From Alteromonas portus (lineage in GTDB: Bacteria > Pseudomonadota > Gammaproteobacteria > Enterobacterales > Alteromonadaceae), in assembly GCF_005117025.1 (NCBI RefSeq), contig NZ_SWCO01000002.1, positions 124,001-188,000 on the forward strand: a stretch of DNA of 64,000 bases. The letters are read 5' to 3'. A program made the position numbers and the translations under genes. Every line of letters starts with the position of its first letter. Position 1 is the first letter of the stretch. The notes beneath the pieces were generated by a model. That model did no database searches and had not been told where the DNA came from. It worked only from the letters and a program-made list of their open reading frames with translations. Below, piece after piece: positions 48,142 through 56,952 of the stretch.

Positions 48142-49473
48142 TTATTTTAAATCTAGTAAGTATCTTAGTAAGAACACAACGGCCAGCGCGTAAGTGAGGG
48201 GCGTGACTTCCTTGAACTTTCCTGTACCTACCTTGATGCCCACATAAGTTATGAAACCAAGGGCAATACCTTCGCTAATACTGAAGGTTAGAGGCATAGC
48301 GATAAGTGCAACCGACGCGGTGGCTAAAGCCCCTAAGTCGTCGAAATCAACCTGTCGAATCGACTCCATCATTAAAATGCCCACCATTAATAACGCTGGG
48401 GTAGTTGCCATTAGCGGAATAACTTTCATTAATGGCGTAAGGAAAAGCGACAACAGGAAGCATATAGAAACCACCACTGCGGTAAGCCCAGTTCGACCGC
48501 CAGCCGAAACGCCAGTGGCAGATTCAACGTAGCTTGTTACCGGCGATGTACCTACGAACGCACCAGCGATGCTAGCAGACGCGTCGGCTGTCATGGCTGG
48601 GCCAATTTTCGGAAGCTTGCCTTCTGAGTCCAGTAAGTTAGCTTTGCGAGAAACACCAATTAAAGTACCTATGGTATCGAACATATTCACAAACATAAGC
48701 GCGAAAATCAGATCCCAGGTCTCGGCAAGATGGTCGATAGGGTACCAAAAGTCCATTGCCATAAATGTATTTGAAATAGACTCTGGCATGCCAACAACGG
48801 CAGAAGGGGTAGGCGTTAACGTTCCGCTTTCAGTAGGGATAAAAGCACCGATTAAGGTAAGTGTTACGATGGAAATTAAAATAGCGCCTGTAACGCGCTT
48901 AACCATAAGGACAATAGTAAAAATAATACCAATAAGAGCAAGCATTACTGCTGGCTCTGAAAGGTCGCCAAGCTGCACAAACGTTGCAGGGTTATCAACA
49001 ATTAGCCCAGCATTTTTAAGGCCGATAAAGGCAATGAATAGCCCTATACCGCACTGCACGCCTATTTTAAGAGAAGGAGGGATAGACTCGGCGATTTTAG
49101 TTCTGACTCCGGTAAGCGATAGCACTAAAAAGAGAATGCCGTTCCAAAAAACAATGCCAAGCGCTGCTTCCCATGGGATTTCACGTCCAAGGCAAATTGT
49201 AAACGCGAAAAATGCATTTAAGCCCATTCCCGGCGCTAGTGCGATAGGGTAGTTGGTCATCAGCGCCATCATAAGCGTGCCAATGCAGGCTGCGATTGCT
49301 GTCACTGTAATTAAGCCTTCAACGGGCATGCCGCTTAACCCCAGAATACCTGGGTTCACCACGAGGATATAGGACATAGCCGCAAACGTAGTAAGACCTG
49401 CAATGATTTCAGTTCTTACAGTGGTTCCGTGTTCTTGCAGCTTAAATAGCCGTTCAATTACATTGTTGGACAT
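48142..49473 (-). CDS. AzgA-like NCS2 purine base permease
   Basis: A 443-residue inner-membrane permease of the AzgA/PbuG/GhxP branch of nucleobase:cation symporter-2. Diagnostic stretches are RTEIIAGLTTFAAMSYILVVNPGIL near the N terminus, LAPGMGLNAFFAF, and MFVNMFDTIGTLIGVS and TSPVTSYVESATGVSAGGRTGLTAVV. This branch moves adenine, guanine or hypoxanthine, which suits its position opposite an adenine deaminase. ATG chosen over a TTG one codon upstream. A RutR-like box lies 57 bases before the start. Confidence 0.92.
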   Translation of the reverse strand: MSNNVIERLFKLQEHGTTVRTEIIAGLTTFAAMSYILVVNPGILGLSGMPVEGLITVTAIAACIGTLMMALMTNYPIALAPGMGLNAFFAFTICLGREIPWEAALGIVFWNGILFLVLSLTGVRTKIAESIPPSLKIGVQCGIGLFIAFIGLKNAGLIVDNPATFVQLGDLSEPAVMLALIGIIFTIVLMVKRVTGAILISIVTLTLIGAFIPTESGTLTPTPSAVVGMPESISNTFMAMDFWYPIDHLAETWDLIFALMFVNMFDTIGTLIGVSRKANLLDSEGKLPKIGPAMTADASASIAGAFVGTSPVTSYVESATGVSAGGRTGLTAVVVSICFLLSLFLTPLMKVIPLMATTPALLMVGILMMESIRQVDFDDLGALATASVALIAMPLTFSISEGIALGFITYVGIKVGTGKFKEVTPLTYALAVVFLLRYLLDLK

Positions 49474-49799
49474 CAAGAGTTCTCTGTTTGTATTTCATTT
49501 TAGTGTTTTTTTGTATTTGGAAGCAAAAAACTGACCAATTAGTCAACTTGTTGGTGTGTTTTGTGCTAACTTATATTTCAGTACAATGATCAATTAACAA
49601 TCATTGGGTGACTCAAGGTCACTAGCCAGGCAGCACAAAGTCAGCCAAACGGTTAGTAATCAACATAGATGAAGTTAAATAAACCGCAAACAAAACCTAA
49701 ATGAGCAATAGAACTCGTTTACAGATAGCATTAAAGATAAACTATTACGCACCAATTGAATGCTATTGCATTATTATGGTGCAAAATAAGTGAGGGGCC
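49474..49799. other. 326-base divergent intergenic region (permease / adenine deaminase)
   Basis: It holds the RutR-like box described separately and one hairpin, CAATGAT/ATCATTG at 49584-49606. The adenine deaminase promoter must lie in the right-hand part. No ORF or RNA gene is recognised. Confidence 0.5.
49531..49546. promoter_or_regulatory. RutR-like operator upstream of the AzgA-like permease
   Basis: CTGACCAATTAGTCAA matches TTGACCA-nn-TGGTCAA at all but two positions. It lies 57 bases before the permease start and about 250 bases before the divergent adenine deaminase gene, so it could influence both. Confidence 0.68.
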
Positions 49800-50801
49800 A
49801 TGTCGCTGTCATCAATAATTAAAAACATTCCAAAGGCCGAACTGCATCTGCATATAGAAGGTAGCTTAACGCCTGAACTTATGTGGCGCCTAGCTGAAAA
49901 ACACAGTGTATCACTTCCCTATGCTAACGTGGAAGAGATTGAAGCCGCATATAATTTCAAAGACTTACAAAGCTTCCTTGACCTTTATTACGCAGGGGCA
50001 GGCGTGTTGAGGGATGAGGAAGACTTCTTCACTTTAATGTGGGAATACTTAGCCAGGTGCGCTGAGGAAAATATCGTACATACTGAGATTATGTTTGACC
50101 CCCAAACTCACACCGAGCGAGGTATTGGGTTTGATGTGTTTATGCCTGGCTTCTTGCGTGCCATACAAAAAGCGGAAGATGAATTTGGCATTAGTAGCTA
50201 CCTGATAATGTCTTTTCTACGTCACTTACCTGAAAGCGAAGCATTCGAAACGCTTGACGCTGCTAAGCCGTACTATCAATACATTACAGCAGTAGGCCTG
50301 GATAGTTCAGAGTTGGGACATCCGCCATCTAAATTCGAGCGAGTATTTAAGAAGGCTAAGTCGCTCGGTTTCAAAATTGTCGCTCATGCAGGGGAAGAAG
50401 GGCCGGCATCTTATATTTGGGAGGCCATTGATCTGCTAGACGTTGACCGAATTGATCACGGCGTACGTTGTCAAGAAGACCAAGCACTTATGGCATATTT
50501 GAAGGAAAAGCAAATACCGCTTACCGTATGCCCATTAAGTAATTTGAAGCTATGCGTGATAGACGATATGAAAGAGCACAATATTGTGCAACTGCTTGAT
50601 GCTGGATTATTGGTTACGGTTAATTCTGATGATCCCACGTACTTTGGTGGCTTCTTGAATGAAAATTTTGAGGCGTTACACACGTCGCTTAATATTGATG
50701 AAAAGACCATACGTATGCTGGCAGCAAATAGCTTCAAGGCGAGTTTTTTGCCTCAAGAAAAGAAGCAAGTATTTATCGAGCAAGTCGAAGTTGCCATGTA
50801 G
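49800..50801 (+). CDS. adenine deaminase (adenosine-deaminase-like fold)
   Basis: A 333-residue protein of the adenosine/AMP deaminase superfamily. Metal and catalytic motifs: [32 protein letters not shown] and [12 protein letters not shown]. The stretches [29 protein letters not shown] and NENFEAL are typical of the bacterial/fungal adenine aminohydrolases (Pseudomonas PA0148-like) rather than true adenosine deaminases, so I expect adenine to hypoxanthine. That product is the substrate of the XDH encoded nearby. It is divergent from the AzgA-like permease. Confidence 0.85.
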   Translation: MSLSSIIKNIPKAELHLHIEGSLTPELMWRLAEKHSVSLPYANVEEIEAAYNFKDLQSFLDLYYAGAGVLRDEEDFFTLMWEYLARCAEENIVHTEIMFDPQTHTERGIGFDVFMPGFLRAIQKAEDEFGISSYLIMSFLRHLPESEAFETLDAAKPYYQYITAVGLDSSELGHPPSKFERVFKKAKSLGFKIVAHAGEEGPASYIWEAIDLLDVDRIDHGVRCQEDQALMAYLKEKQIPLTVCPLSNLKLCVIDDMKEHNIVQLLDAGLLVTVNSDDPTYFGGFLNENFEALHTSLNIDEKTIRMLAANSFKASFLPQEKKQVFIEQVEVAM

Positions 50802-50863
50802 CGTTGCCATTATTACCGGCGCATAGTCGCTTACTCAGACAAGGGCACCTAGGTGGCTTAGTA

Positions 50864-51226
50864 TTAAGATTGCATTACCGCAATGGTTTGCTCAATTAAG
50901 CTGTCTAGCTCTTGCATGTCCTGCGCTATTTCAGTCAAATCGTCACGCTTAGCTTTGTTTTCTATGGACGACGCTTTCTCGCGTATAGCGTCGGCGCCCA
51001 CGTCTCCTGAAACTCCCTTCATAGCGTGGCTTGTGAAACGTACACCTTCAATATCTTGTTCATTAACCGCTTTTTGTAATGCCTGCTGCTTTTGTGTAAT
51101 TTGAGCTAAAAACATTTCAACGATACGATTGAGCAAGCCCTCGTTTCCACCAAGTCTGTTTATTGCCGCTTCTCTATTCCAAAGCTGCTGTTCTTGCGCC
51201 ATATTATGAGTATTTAATGTATTCAT
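50864..51226 (-). CDS. solo Hpt phosphotransfer protein
   Basis: A 120-residue histidine phosphotransfer protein: a helical bundle with the phosphorylation motif SHAMKGVSGDVGADAIREKA (H67). It has no kinase or receiver domain. It can relay phosphate between a hybrid kinase receiver and a response regulator; the hybrid kinase and two REC-GGDEF proteins encoded nearby are natural partners. An alternative start at Met9 exists. Confidence 0.85.
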   Translation of the reverse strand: MNTLNTHNMAQEQQLWNREAAINRLGGNEGLLNRIVEMFLAQITQKQQALQKAVNEQDIEGVRFTSHAMKGVSGDVGADAIREKASSIENKAKRDDLTEIAQDMQELDSLIEQTIAVMQS

Positions 51227-51414
51227 ATTATTGTTCCCTCGGAATCAACACATACTTTAACTGTATACCAATTGGGCTTTACGAAAAACATTACAGCCAA
51301 GGAATTTTCTGTAAAACCTTGTTTTGATATGCAAATTATACTAAAGGCTAATGTCTTTTTACGTATGTCGGACGATACTACATAAGGAATTTATTAAGTA
51401 GTGTGGTATTTCTC

Positions 51415-53520
51415 ATGGAAAATGAGACACAGAAAGTAGTCATCATTGACGATGAACCAACAACACTCTTGTTACTAGAAAATGCAGTAGAATCTTTAGC
51501 AGATGTTGTTACGGTTTCGCAAAGCGTCGATGCTTTCTCAACAGTCAGGGCGCAACTGCCAGATTTGGTCATTTTGGACATAAGCATGCCTGAGCTCTCA
51601 GGGTTCGATGTGTGCAAACAGCTTAAAGCGTGCCCAACCACAGCCTCAATCCCCGTTATATTTGTTACCTCTCACAGCGATTCCGAAAATGAACATATTG
51701 CACTGTCTCTAGGGGCAATAGATTTTATATCAAAGCCCATTGATATAGAAATGTGTCGTATGAGAGTAAGAAACCACCTTACTCTTCAATATCAAAAAGT
51801 ACTATTAAAAGATGTTAATCAAGCGCTCGAGGCCGAGAAGAAGCAACTTGCAATTACGTTAAAATCGATCGCGGACGGGGTTATCTCGATTAATGCCGCG
51901 GGTGATGTCACATTTATAAATCCGGTTGCACAAAGGCTAACGGGTTACAATATTCAAGAAGCATTAGGTAAACCTATTGATGAGGTAATGAACTTACGTG
52001 ATGCATCAAATCAAGAGTCTCTGTTAAATCCGGCGTTGTACGCGCTAGAAGTGAAGCGGCCAGTGGCTATGTCGTATAATGCGACCCTTATCAGCAGGAC
52101 AAAGGAGATTTTTAGGGTTGAAGATAGCGCATCGCCAATTATAGACGATGACGGCAATATTAGCGGCGCGGTCATGGTTTTTCAGGATGTATCTGAAGCC
52201 GTCGAAATGGCGGTAAAAATGACTCACCTTACTAATCACGATCAACTGACAGGCTTGCCAAATCGCGTACTGCTTCACGACCGCGTTGTGCAAGCGATAG
52301 CACGCAGCTTTACCAGTAAACAAAGCATCGCCTTATTGCTCATTGATATTGATAATTTCAAATACCTTAATGATAGTTTGGGTCATCAGGTCGGCGATTT
52401 TGTTATCTCTGTAATTGCAAAAAGACTTTCAGACACCCTCGGCAAAGATGCTACGCTAGCCCGCGTGGGGGGAGATGAGTTTGCGTGTTTATTGTCTGAT
52501 ATCGGTTCTGGCTATAGTGCAGAAAGTATAGCTATGGCTTGCTTACATTCGGGAAGACAGCCTATAGAAATAGACGGAAAGGCTCATCAACTAAGCTTAA
52601 GTATAGGAATAAGCTTGTATCCTCAAGATGCTGTTAACGCGGAAGAAATGATGCGTCACGCAGATTCAGCAATGTACCGCTCTAAATCAAAAGGTAAAGA
52701 TACATTCAGCTTCTTTTCAAAAGACTTGCAGCACGCCATGCATCATCGGGTTGAAATGGAAATAAAGCTTAGGCATGCGATAGAAAATAACAGTCTAGCA
52801 ATTTATCTTCAGCCCAAATACGATTTTGAGAACAACGAAGTCGCCGGTGCTGAAAGTTTGGTAAGAATGGTTGATGAAAGCGGTAAAGTTTTTGGACCGG
52901 ACGAATTTATACCTCTCGCAGAGGAAACGGGGTTAATTCACCAACTTGGTAAACAAGTGCTTCAAAAAAGCTGTGAGTTCATTGCGCGTTGTAACGAGAA
53001 AGGGCAACACTTAAAAGTAGCGGTGAATGTTGCGGCTAAGCAGCTTGCAAATCCTGGTTTTGCAGATGAGGTTGCAGAAATAATTCGTTCAGCGGGTATT
53101 GAAGCATCGTCTATTGAGCTTGAGGTGACAGAGTCTGCGTTAATGCACGATTTTGAACAAACCCGAGATATTCTAAATGCGCTAACATCACTGGGCGTGA
53201 CTATAGCGCTTGACGATTTTGGTACCGGCTATTCTAGCTTGTCTTATTTACGTCAATTCCCACTTAATGTGTTAAAAATTGACCGTTCATTTGTTATTGA
53301 TATGGATGAGGAGCAGCAAGCACACGATATCGTTACCGCTATCGTGCATTTAGCTCTTAGTTTGGAGCTTACTATTGTGGCTGAAGGCATTGAAACCCAA
53401 TCACATTTCAATGGATTAAAAGCGCTTGGATGCCATCTTGGTCAAGGATATTTTATGTGCCGTCCGGTAGCGATGGAGGACTTCTTCAATCAGTTTATTA
53501 GCAATGAAGAAGTCGCGTGA
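51415..53520 (+). CDS. REC-PAS-GGDEF-EAL response regulator
   Basis: About 701 residues. An N-terminal receiver (VVIIDDEPTTLLLLEN, phospho-acceptor in DLVILDISMP, lysine in FISKPID) is followed by a PAS domain (about 140-255), GGDEF with intact ARVGGDEF but no RxxD inhibitory site, and an EAL domain with ESL for EAL but all other catalytic elements (VNVAA, LEVTES, LDDFGTGYSS, LKIDRSF, VAEGIE). It is predicted to make or degrade c-di-GMP under phosphorelay control. I chose the ATG (MENETQK); a GTG four codons upstream is possible. Neither has an ideal ribosome binding site. Confidence 0.9.
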   Translation: MENETQKVVIIDDEPTTLLLLENAVESLADVVTVSQSVDAFSTVRAQLPDLVILDISMPELSGFDVCKQLKACPTTASIPVIFVTSHSDSENEHIALSLGAIDFISKPIDIEMCRMRVRNHLTLQYQKVLLKDVNQALEAEKKQLAITLKSIADGVISINAAGDVTFINPVAQRLTGYNIQEALGKPIDEVMNLRDASNQESLLNPALYALEVKRPVAMSYNATLISRTKEIFRVEDSASPIIDDDGNISGAVMVFQDVSEAVEMAVKMTHLTNHDQLTGLPNRVLLHDRVVQAIARSFTSKQSIALLLIDIDNFKYLNDSLGHQVGDFVISVIAKRLSDTLGKDATLARVGGDEFACLLSDIGSGYSAESIAMACLHSGRQPIEIDGKAHQLSLSIGISLYPQDAVNAEEMMRHADSAMYRSKSKGKDTFSFFSKDLQHAMHHRVEMEIKLRHAIENNSLAIYLQPKYDFENNEVAGAESLVRMVDESGKVFGPDEFIPLAEETGLIHQLGKQVLQKSCEFIARCNEKGQHLKVAVNVAAKQLANPGFADEVAEIIRSAGIEASSIELEVTESALMHDFEQTRDILNALTSLGVTIALDDFGTGYSSLSYLRQFPLNVLKIDRSFVIDMDEEQQAHDIVTAIVHLALSLELTIVAEGIETQSHFNGLKALGCHLGQGYFMCRPVAMEDFFNQFISNEEVA

Positions 53521-53560
53521 ATTAAGATAAGCACTCGATTTTAAATTTCTCAACAGTGTG

Positions 53561-53585
53561 GGTATTAGGTGTTATTACTAATACC
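53561..53585 (+). terminator. stem-loop after the REC-PAS-GGDEF-EAL gene
   Basis: GGTATTAG and CTAATACC form a perfect 8-bp stem with a 9-base loop, 40 bases after the stop codon. There is no real T tract, so function as a terminator is uncertain. Confidence 0.4.
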
Positions 53586-53730
53586 TATTGCTCGTCAAAA
53601 ATTAACCTTTTCAATATACATCTATCATGAAGGTGTTAGACTGTTCGAAAATGCTATAGTTACTAAAAAAGCTTTTAATAACAATGCAAGAGCCTTAAAT
53701 ATGCGTCTCTGGCATTAGAATAAAAAAACA

Positions 53731-54651
53731 ATGGACAGAAAAGAAATCAAACCCTATTCACAATGCAATGTGCTTATTGTAGATGATGAACCAATGAGCC
53801 GCTTGCTGTTGCAAACGATACTCGACACAGAGTTCCACTGCACTACCGTTGAGTCTGGAAGCGACGCTATTTCATACTGTGTAGAAGCACTGCCAGACTT
53901 AGTGTTACTCGATATGAACATGCCTGATATCGGCGGATTAGAGGTGTGTGCAACATTGAAAGCAGCGCCGGAAACCAAAGATATCCCGGTAATATTTGTG
54001 ACTTCTACCATGGATATTAAGAGCGAAAATGCATGTTGGGAAGTGGGGGCATCTGACTTTGTCATGAAGCCGGTAAATGCATCAACGCTTACCCACAGAG
54101 TAAAAACACACCTTCAAAACAAGCTTCGCACTGAGTTCCTTGAAATGATGACATTTCACGATCAACTTACCGGCCTCTACAACAGGATGTACCTTACTAA
54201 GGAGATCCCCTTGCTCATAAAGCAGGTGGCTAGAGACCAGAGTACAGTTGGCGTAATAATGGTCGATATTGATTATTTCAAACTCTTTAACGATACATAT
54301 GGCCATCTTGAAGGTGACATATGCCTGCAGAACGTGGCGGAAATTTTATCTGATAACATTAGACGTCCTAAAGATGCGGTAATCCGCTTTGGCGGCGAAG
54401 AGTTTTTGATCATTCTTCCTTACATCGATGAAGATGGCACAAAGCTTGTGGCAAATCAGCTTGTAGATGCAGTGGCTAAGGCCAAAATACCTCATGGAAA
54501 AGGCATTGAAAATCGCGTCTCTATTAGTGCGGGATTTGCGGTGTGGAAAGCTACTGACGTTGTACGAGATGACCTAGCAGCACTAATTGAAGATGCAGAT
54601 AGTTCCTTGTTTGAGGCAAAGGAATTAGGTAGAAATCAAGCCAGAGGTTAA
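53731..54651 (+). CDS. REC-GGDEF diguanylate cyclase
   Basis: A 306-residue response regulator: receiver domain about 13-130 (VLIVDDEPMSRLLLQ, acceptor in DLVLLDMNMP, lysine in FVMKPVN) and a GGDEF domain (FGGEEF) with the RxxD inhibitory site RPKD. Phosphorylation should dimerise it and switch on c-di-GMP synthesis. Its receiver resembles that of the preceding gene (GLEVCATLKAAPETKDIPVIFVTS), pointing to duplication. It lies between that gene and a hybrid kinase. Confidence 0.93.
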   Translation: MDRKEIKPYSQCNVLIVDDEPMSRLLLQTILDTEFHCTTVESGSDAISYCVEALPDLVLLDMNMPDIGGLEVCATLKAAPETKDIPVIFVTSTMDIKSENACWEVGASDFVMKPVNASTLTHRVKTHLQNKLRTEFLEMMTFHDQLTGLYNRMYLTKEIPLLIKQVARDQSTVGVIMVDIDYFKLFNDTYGHLEGDICLQNVAEILSDNIRRPKDAVIRFGGEEFLIILPYIDEDGTKLVANQLVDAVAKAKIPHGKGIENRVSISAGFAVWKATDVVRDDLAALIEDADSSLFEAKELGRNQARG

Positions 54652-54802
54652 AAGCTTAAACAAAGGCTTTAAACTATCCTATTGTTTAATTTCGCAAGTA
54701 ATGATAGCGCGCTATTATCATTGTAGTGTAGTGCTACTGTGCATTTTTTCAGGCGTGGATTAGCACCTCTCTTTGACGAGTTTAAGGCTTAGGTAGCGAG
54801 CA

Positions 54803-56806
54803 ATGGTTTATTTCGACGAACAATCGAGTTTGAATGTAAAGCTGGAAGAGCAGCTTAAAGCATCGCTTACTCAGATAGTACAACGTGGTTGTGACTCATT
54901 AGGTATTTTTCAGGGCCTACTTTTGCATGTTGACGAGGATACCGTCAATATCCTCGTCAAATCTTCATCTGCTTATCCACCTAGCTTTAAATCCATTCCT
55001 TCGTATGCGAATTGCTCTCCCGTAGACAATTGTTTTCCAGTAAGCAGTGCTAAGTGCTCTTCTGCATTTAAGCAGTGGTTTACTACTTACTTCAGTGCGG
55101 AAAAATACATAAGAGGGCAAGTTCACAAGCTTGATGGTGGGCATGTCTGCCTAGTTTTCATTAACGCTTGCCCAGAACAACCAAATAATTTAGAAAAAGT
55201 GGCGTTGCTCGACGAGTGGTTATCAGTAACGTTGGAAAAATTCCACGTAGAAAAAGCTGAAACAAATCAAAATACGCTATACGAGAAGCTGCAAAGTGTT
55301 GCGAATGTAGGTACGTGGGAAGTTGACCTTATTACCAGTGAGTTGACCTGGTCGTCTCAAACTCGCCTTATTCATGAAGTAGACGAAAACTACAAGCCAA
55401 CGCTAGAAACGGCGATTAATTTCTACAAAGAAGGGTTCGATAGAAATGAAATAAGCCGTATCGTTTCTCACACCACAGAAACGGGTGAGCCGTGGAGCGC
55501 GACCCTGGAACTTGTTTCGGCAAAAGGAAACTCTGTTTGGATTGAAACCCACGGTATGGCAGAGATGAAGCACGGCAAATGTATTCGTTTGTTTGGAACA
55601 TGCCAAAATGTGAATAAATCGGTACAGCTTAGATTAGAGTTAGACGCCCGTCGAAAAGAAGCTGAAGCCGCGTCGAAAGAGCGAGGCATGCTACTTTCAA
55701 GAATTAGCCACGAATTGAAAACGCCGCTGAATGGCATTACTGGCATGCTTCAGGCTATTAAATTTGAAACGAAAGACAACGTTCGAATTAGAAAAGCCGA
55801 TATTGCATTACATAGCGCAGACCGCTTGCTATCACTTATTAACGATGTACTTGATTACACGTCAATTATTAATGGTGAGTTTACTCTCAAACACAATGAT
55901 TTCTGCGTTCGTTCTTTATGCGAAGACATTGTTGATGTGTTTAAAACAAAATGTGCAGAAAAGGGGGTACGGCTTTATGCTGTGCTGTCTTTTGATGAAA
56001 AAACCTATGTTCATGGCGACGCAGCAAGAATAAGTCAGGTAATTACGAACTTGCTGTCTAACGCAGTCAAATTCACCGCTAAGGGCTACATATCTGTTCA
56101 GGTTACCCTAAAACACCAAGGCGACGTTCCCATACTGCTCGCTTCTGTTGAAGACACGGGGGTTGGCATGAGTGACGATATCCTGTCGCGAGTGTTTAGA
56201 CCATTTCAAAACGATACCGCTAGTGCTTCCGAAGAACTCAATGGGAATGGCTTAGGACTTTCAATAGTAAGCCAACTCGTTGATAAAATGGGTGGTGAGT
56301 TAGAAGTGCGCTCGAAAGTAGGCAAAGGCACGTGCTTTGATATTGCTATTCCTATTGAAATGGCAACATTAGACGAAAAATCTAGTGGAGAGATTGAGCT
56401 GTCCTCTGAAGTGCTGAGTGTGCCTTTAAATATTTTGGTTGTTGATGACAACGACATTAACCGCCTAGTTTTAGGCTCAATGCTAGAAAAATTCAATTAC
56501 TTTCCAGACGAAGCGGAAAATGGCGAAGTAGCGGTACAGATGGCAAGGTCCAGAAAGTACGATATTATATTTATGGACTGTGCTATGCCGGTGCTAGACG
56601 GTGTAAGTGCAACAAAAATCATATATCAAGAAGGTTTAATGCCGAAGCATGGCCGCATTGTTGCGGTTACAGCGAACACAACGGCAGAAGATAAAGCCAG
56701 CTGCAGCGAAGCGGGAATGCAAGACTTTCTGGCTAAACCCGTTGTACAAAATGATGTTACTTTACAGCTTAAGTTAACGTTAGACGCAAAATCTGTAACG
56801 GTATAG
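54803..56806 (+). CDS. hybrid histidine kinase (PAS-HisKA-HATPase-REC)
   Basis: A 667-residue cytoplasmic hybrid kinase. The N-terminal ~160 residues are an unassigned, possibly GAF-like sensor with several cysteines. A PAS domain follows (about 165-275, NVGTWEVDLITSELTWSS), then HisKA with RISHELKTPLNGI, an ATPase domain with NLLSNAVKFTAKG, DTGVGMS and GNGLGLSIVSQL, and a C-terminal receiver (LNILVVDDNDINRLV, acceptor in IIFMDCAMPVLDG). No membrane segment is visible, so it senses an internal signal. The solo Hpt protein 3.6 kb away could take phosphate from its receiver. Confidence 0.92.
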   Translation: MVYFDEQSSLNVKLEEQLKASLTQIVQRGCDSLGIFQGLLLHVDEDTVNILVKSSSAYPPSFKSIPSYANCSPVDNCFPVSSAKCSSAFKQWFTTYFSAEKYIRGQVHKLDGGHVCLVFINACPEQPNNLEKVALLDEWLSVTLEKFHVEKAETNQNTLYEKLQSVANVGTWEVDLITSELTWSSQTRLIHEVDENYKPTLETAINFYKEGFDRNEISRIVSHTTETGEPWSATLELVSAKGNSVWIETHGMAEMKHGKCIRLFGTCQNVNKSVQLRLELDARRKEAEAASKERGMLLSRISHELKTPLNGITGMLQAIKFETKDNVRIRKADIALHSADRLLSLINDVLDYTSIINGEFTLKHNDFCVRSLCEDIVDVFKTKCAEKGVRLYAVLSFDEKTYVHGDAARISQVITNLLSNAVKFTAKGYISVQVTLKHQGDVPILLASVEDTGVGMSDDILSRVFRPFQNDTASASEELNGNGLGLSIVSQLVDKMGGELEVRSKVGKGTCFDIAIPIEMATLDEKSSGEIELSSEVLSVPLNILVVDDNDINRLVLGSMLEKFNYFPDEAENGEVAVQMARSRKYDIIFMDCAMPVLDGVSATKIIYQEGLMPKHGRIVAVTANTTAEDKASCSEAGMQDFLAKPVVQNDVTLQLKLTLDAKSVTV

Positions 56807-56838
56807 GGGCCTTTGATTGCATTAACCTGCAAAGCCCC
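56806..56838 (+). terminator. stem-loop after the hybrid kinase gene
   Basis: GGGGC-c-TTTG pairs with CAAA-GCCCC (one bulged base), starting at the last base of the stop codon and followed by ATTTGCTT. It is a likely terminator between the kinase gene and the convergent NUP gene. Confidence 0.55.
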
Positions 56839-56952
56839 ATTTGCTTAAGTACATAAACGTTAGTTACATCAAAGCCTGGGTTGAGCGAGCAGGCTGACAA
56901 AAACTAACGTCGGCCACTCAATTTAGCGGCAATCTAACATTGCTGTTTTTTG

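Noticed and set aside
48569..49252. 227-codon antisense frame in the AzgA-like permease
   Set aside because: Shadow of a hydrophobic gene: composition is that expected from reverse reading of a membrane protein. The same holds for the 169-codon frame at 61719-62228.
54700..54722. Imperfect palindrome around TGATAGCGCGCTAT upstream of the hybrid kinase
   Set aside because: An inserted base pair breaks the symmetry and it lies 80 bases from the start codon without further support.
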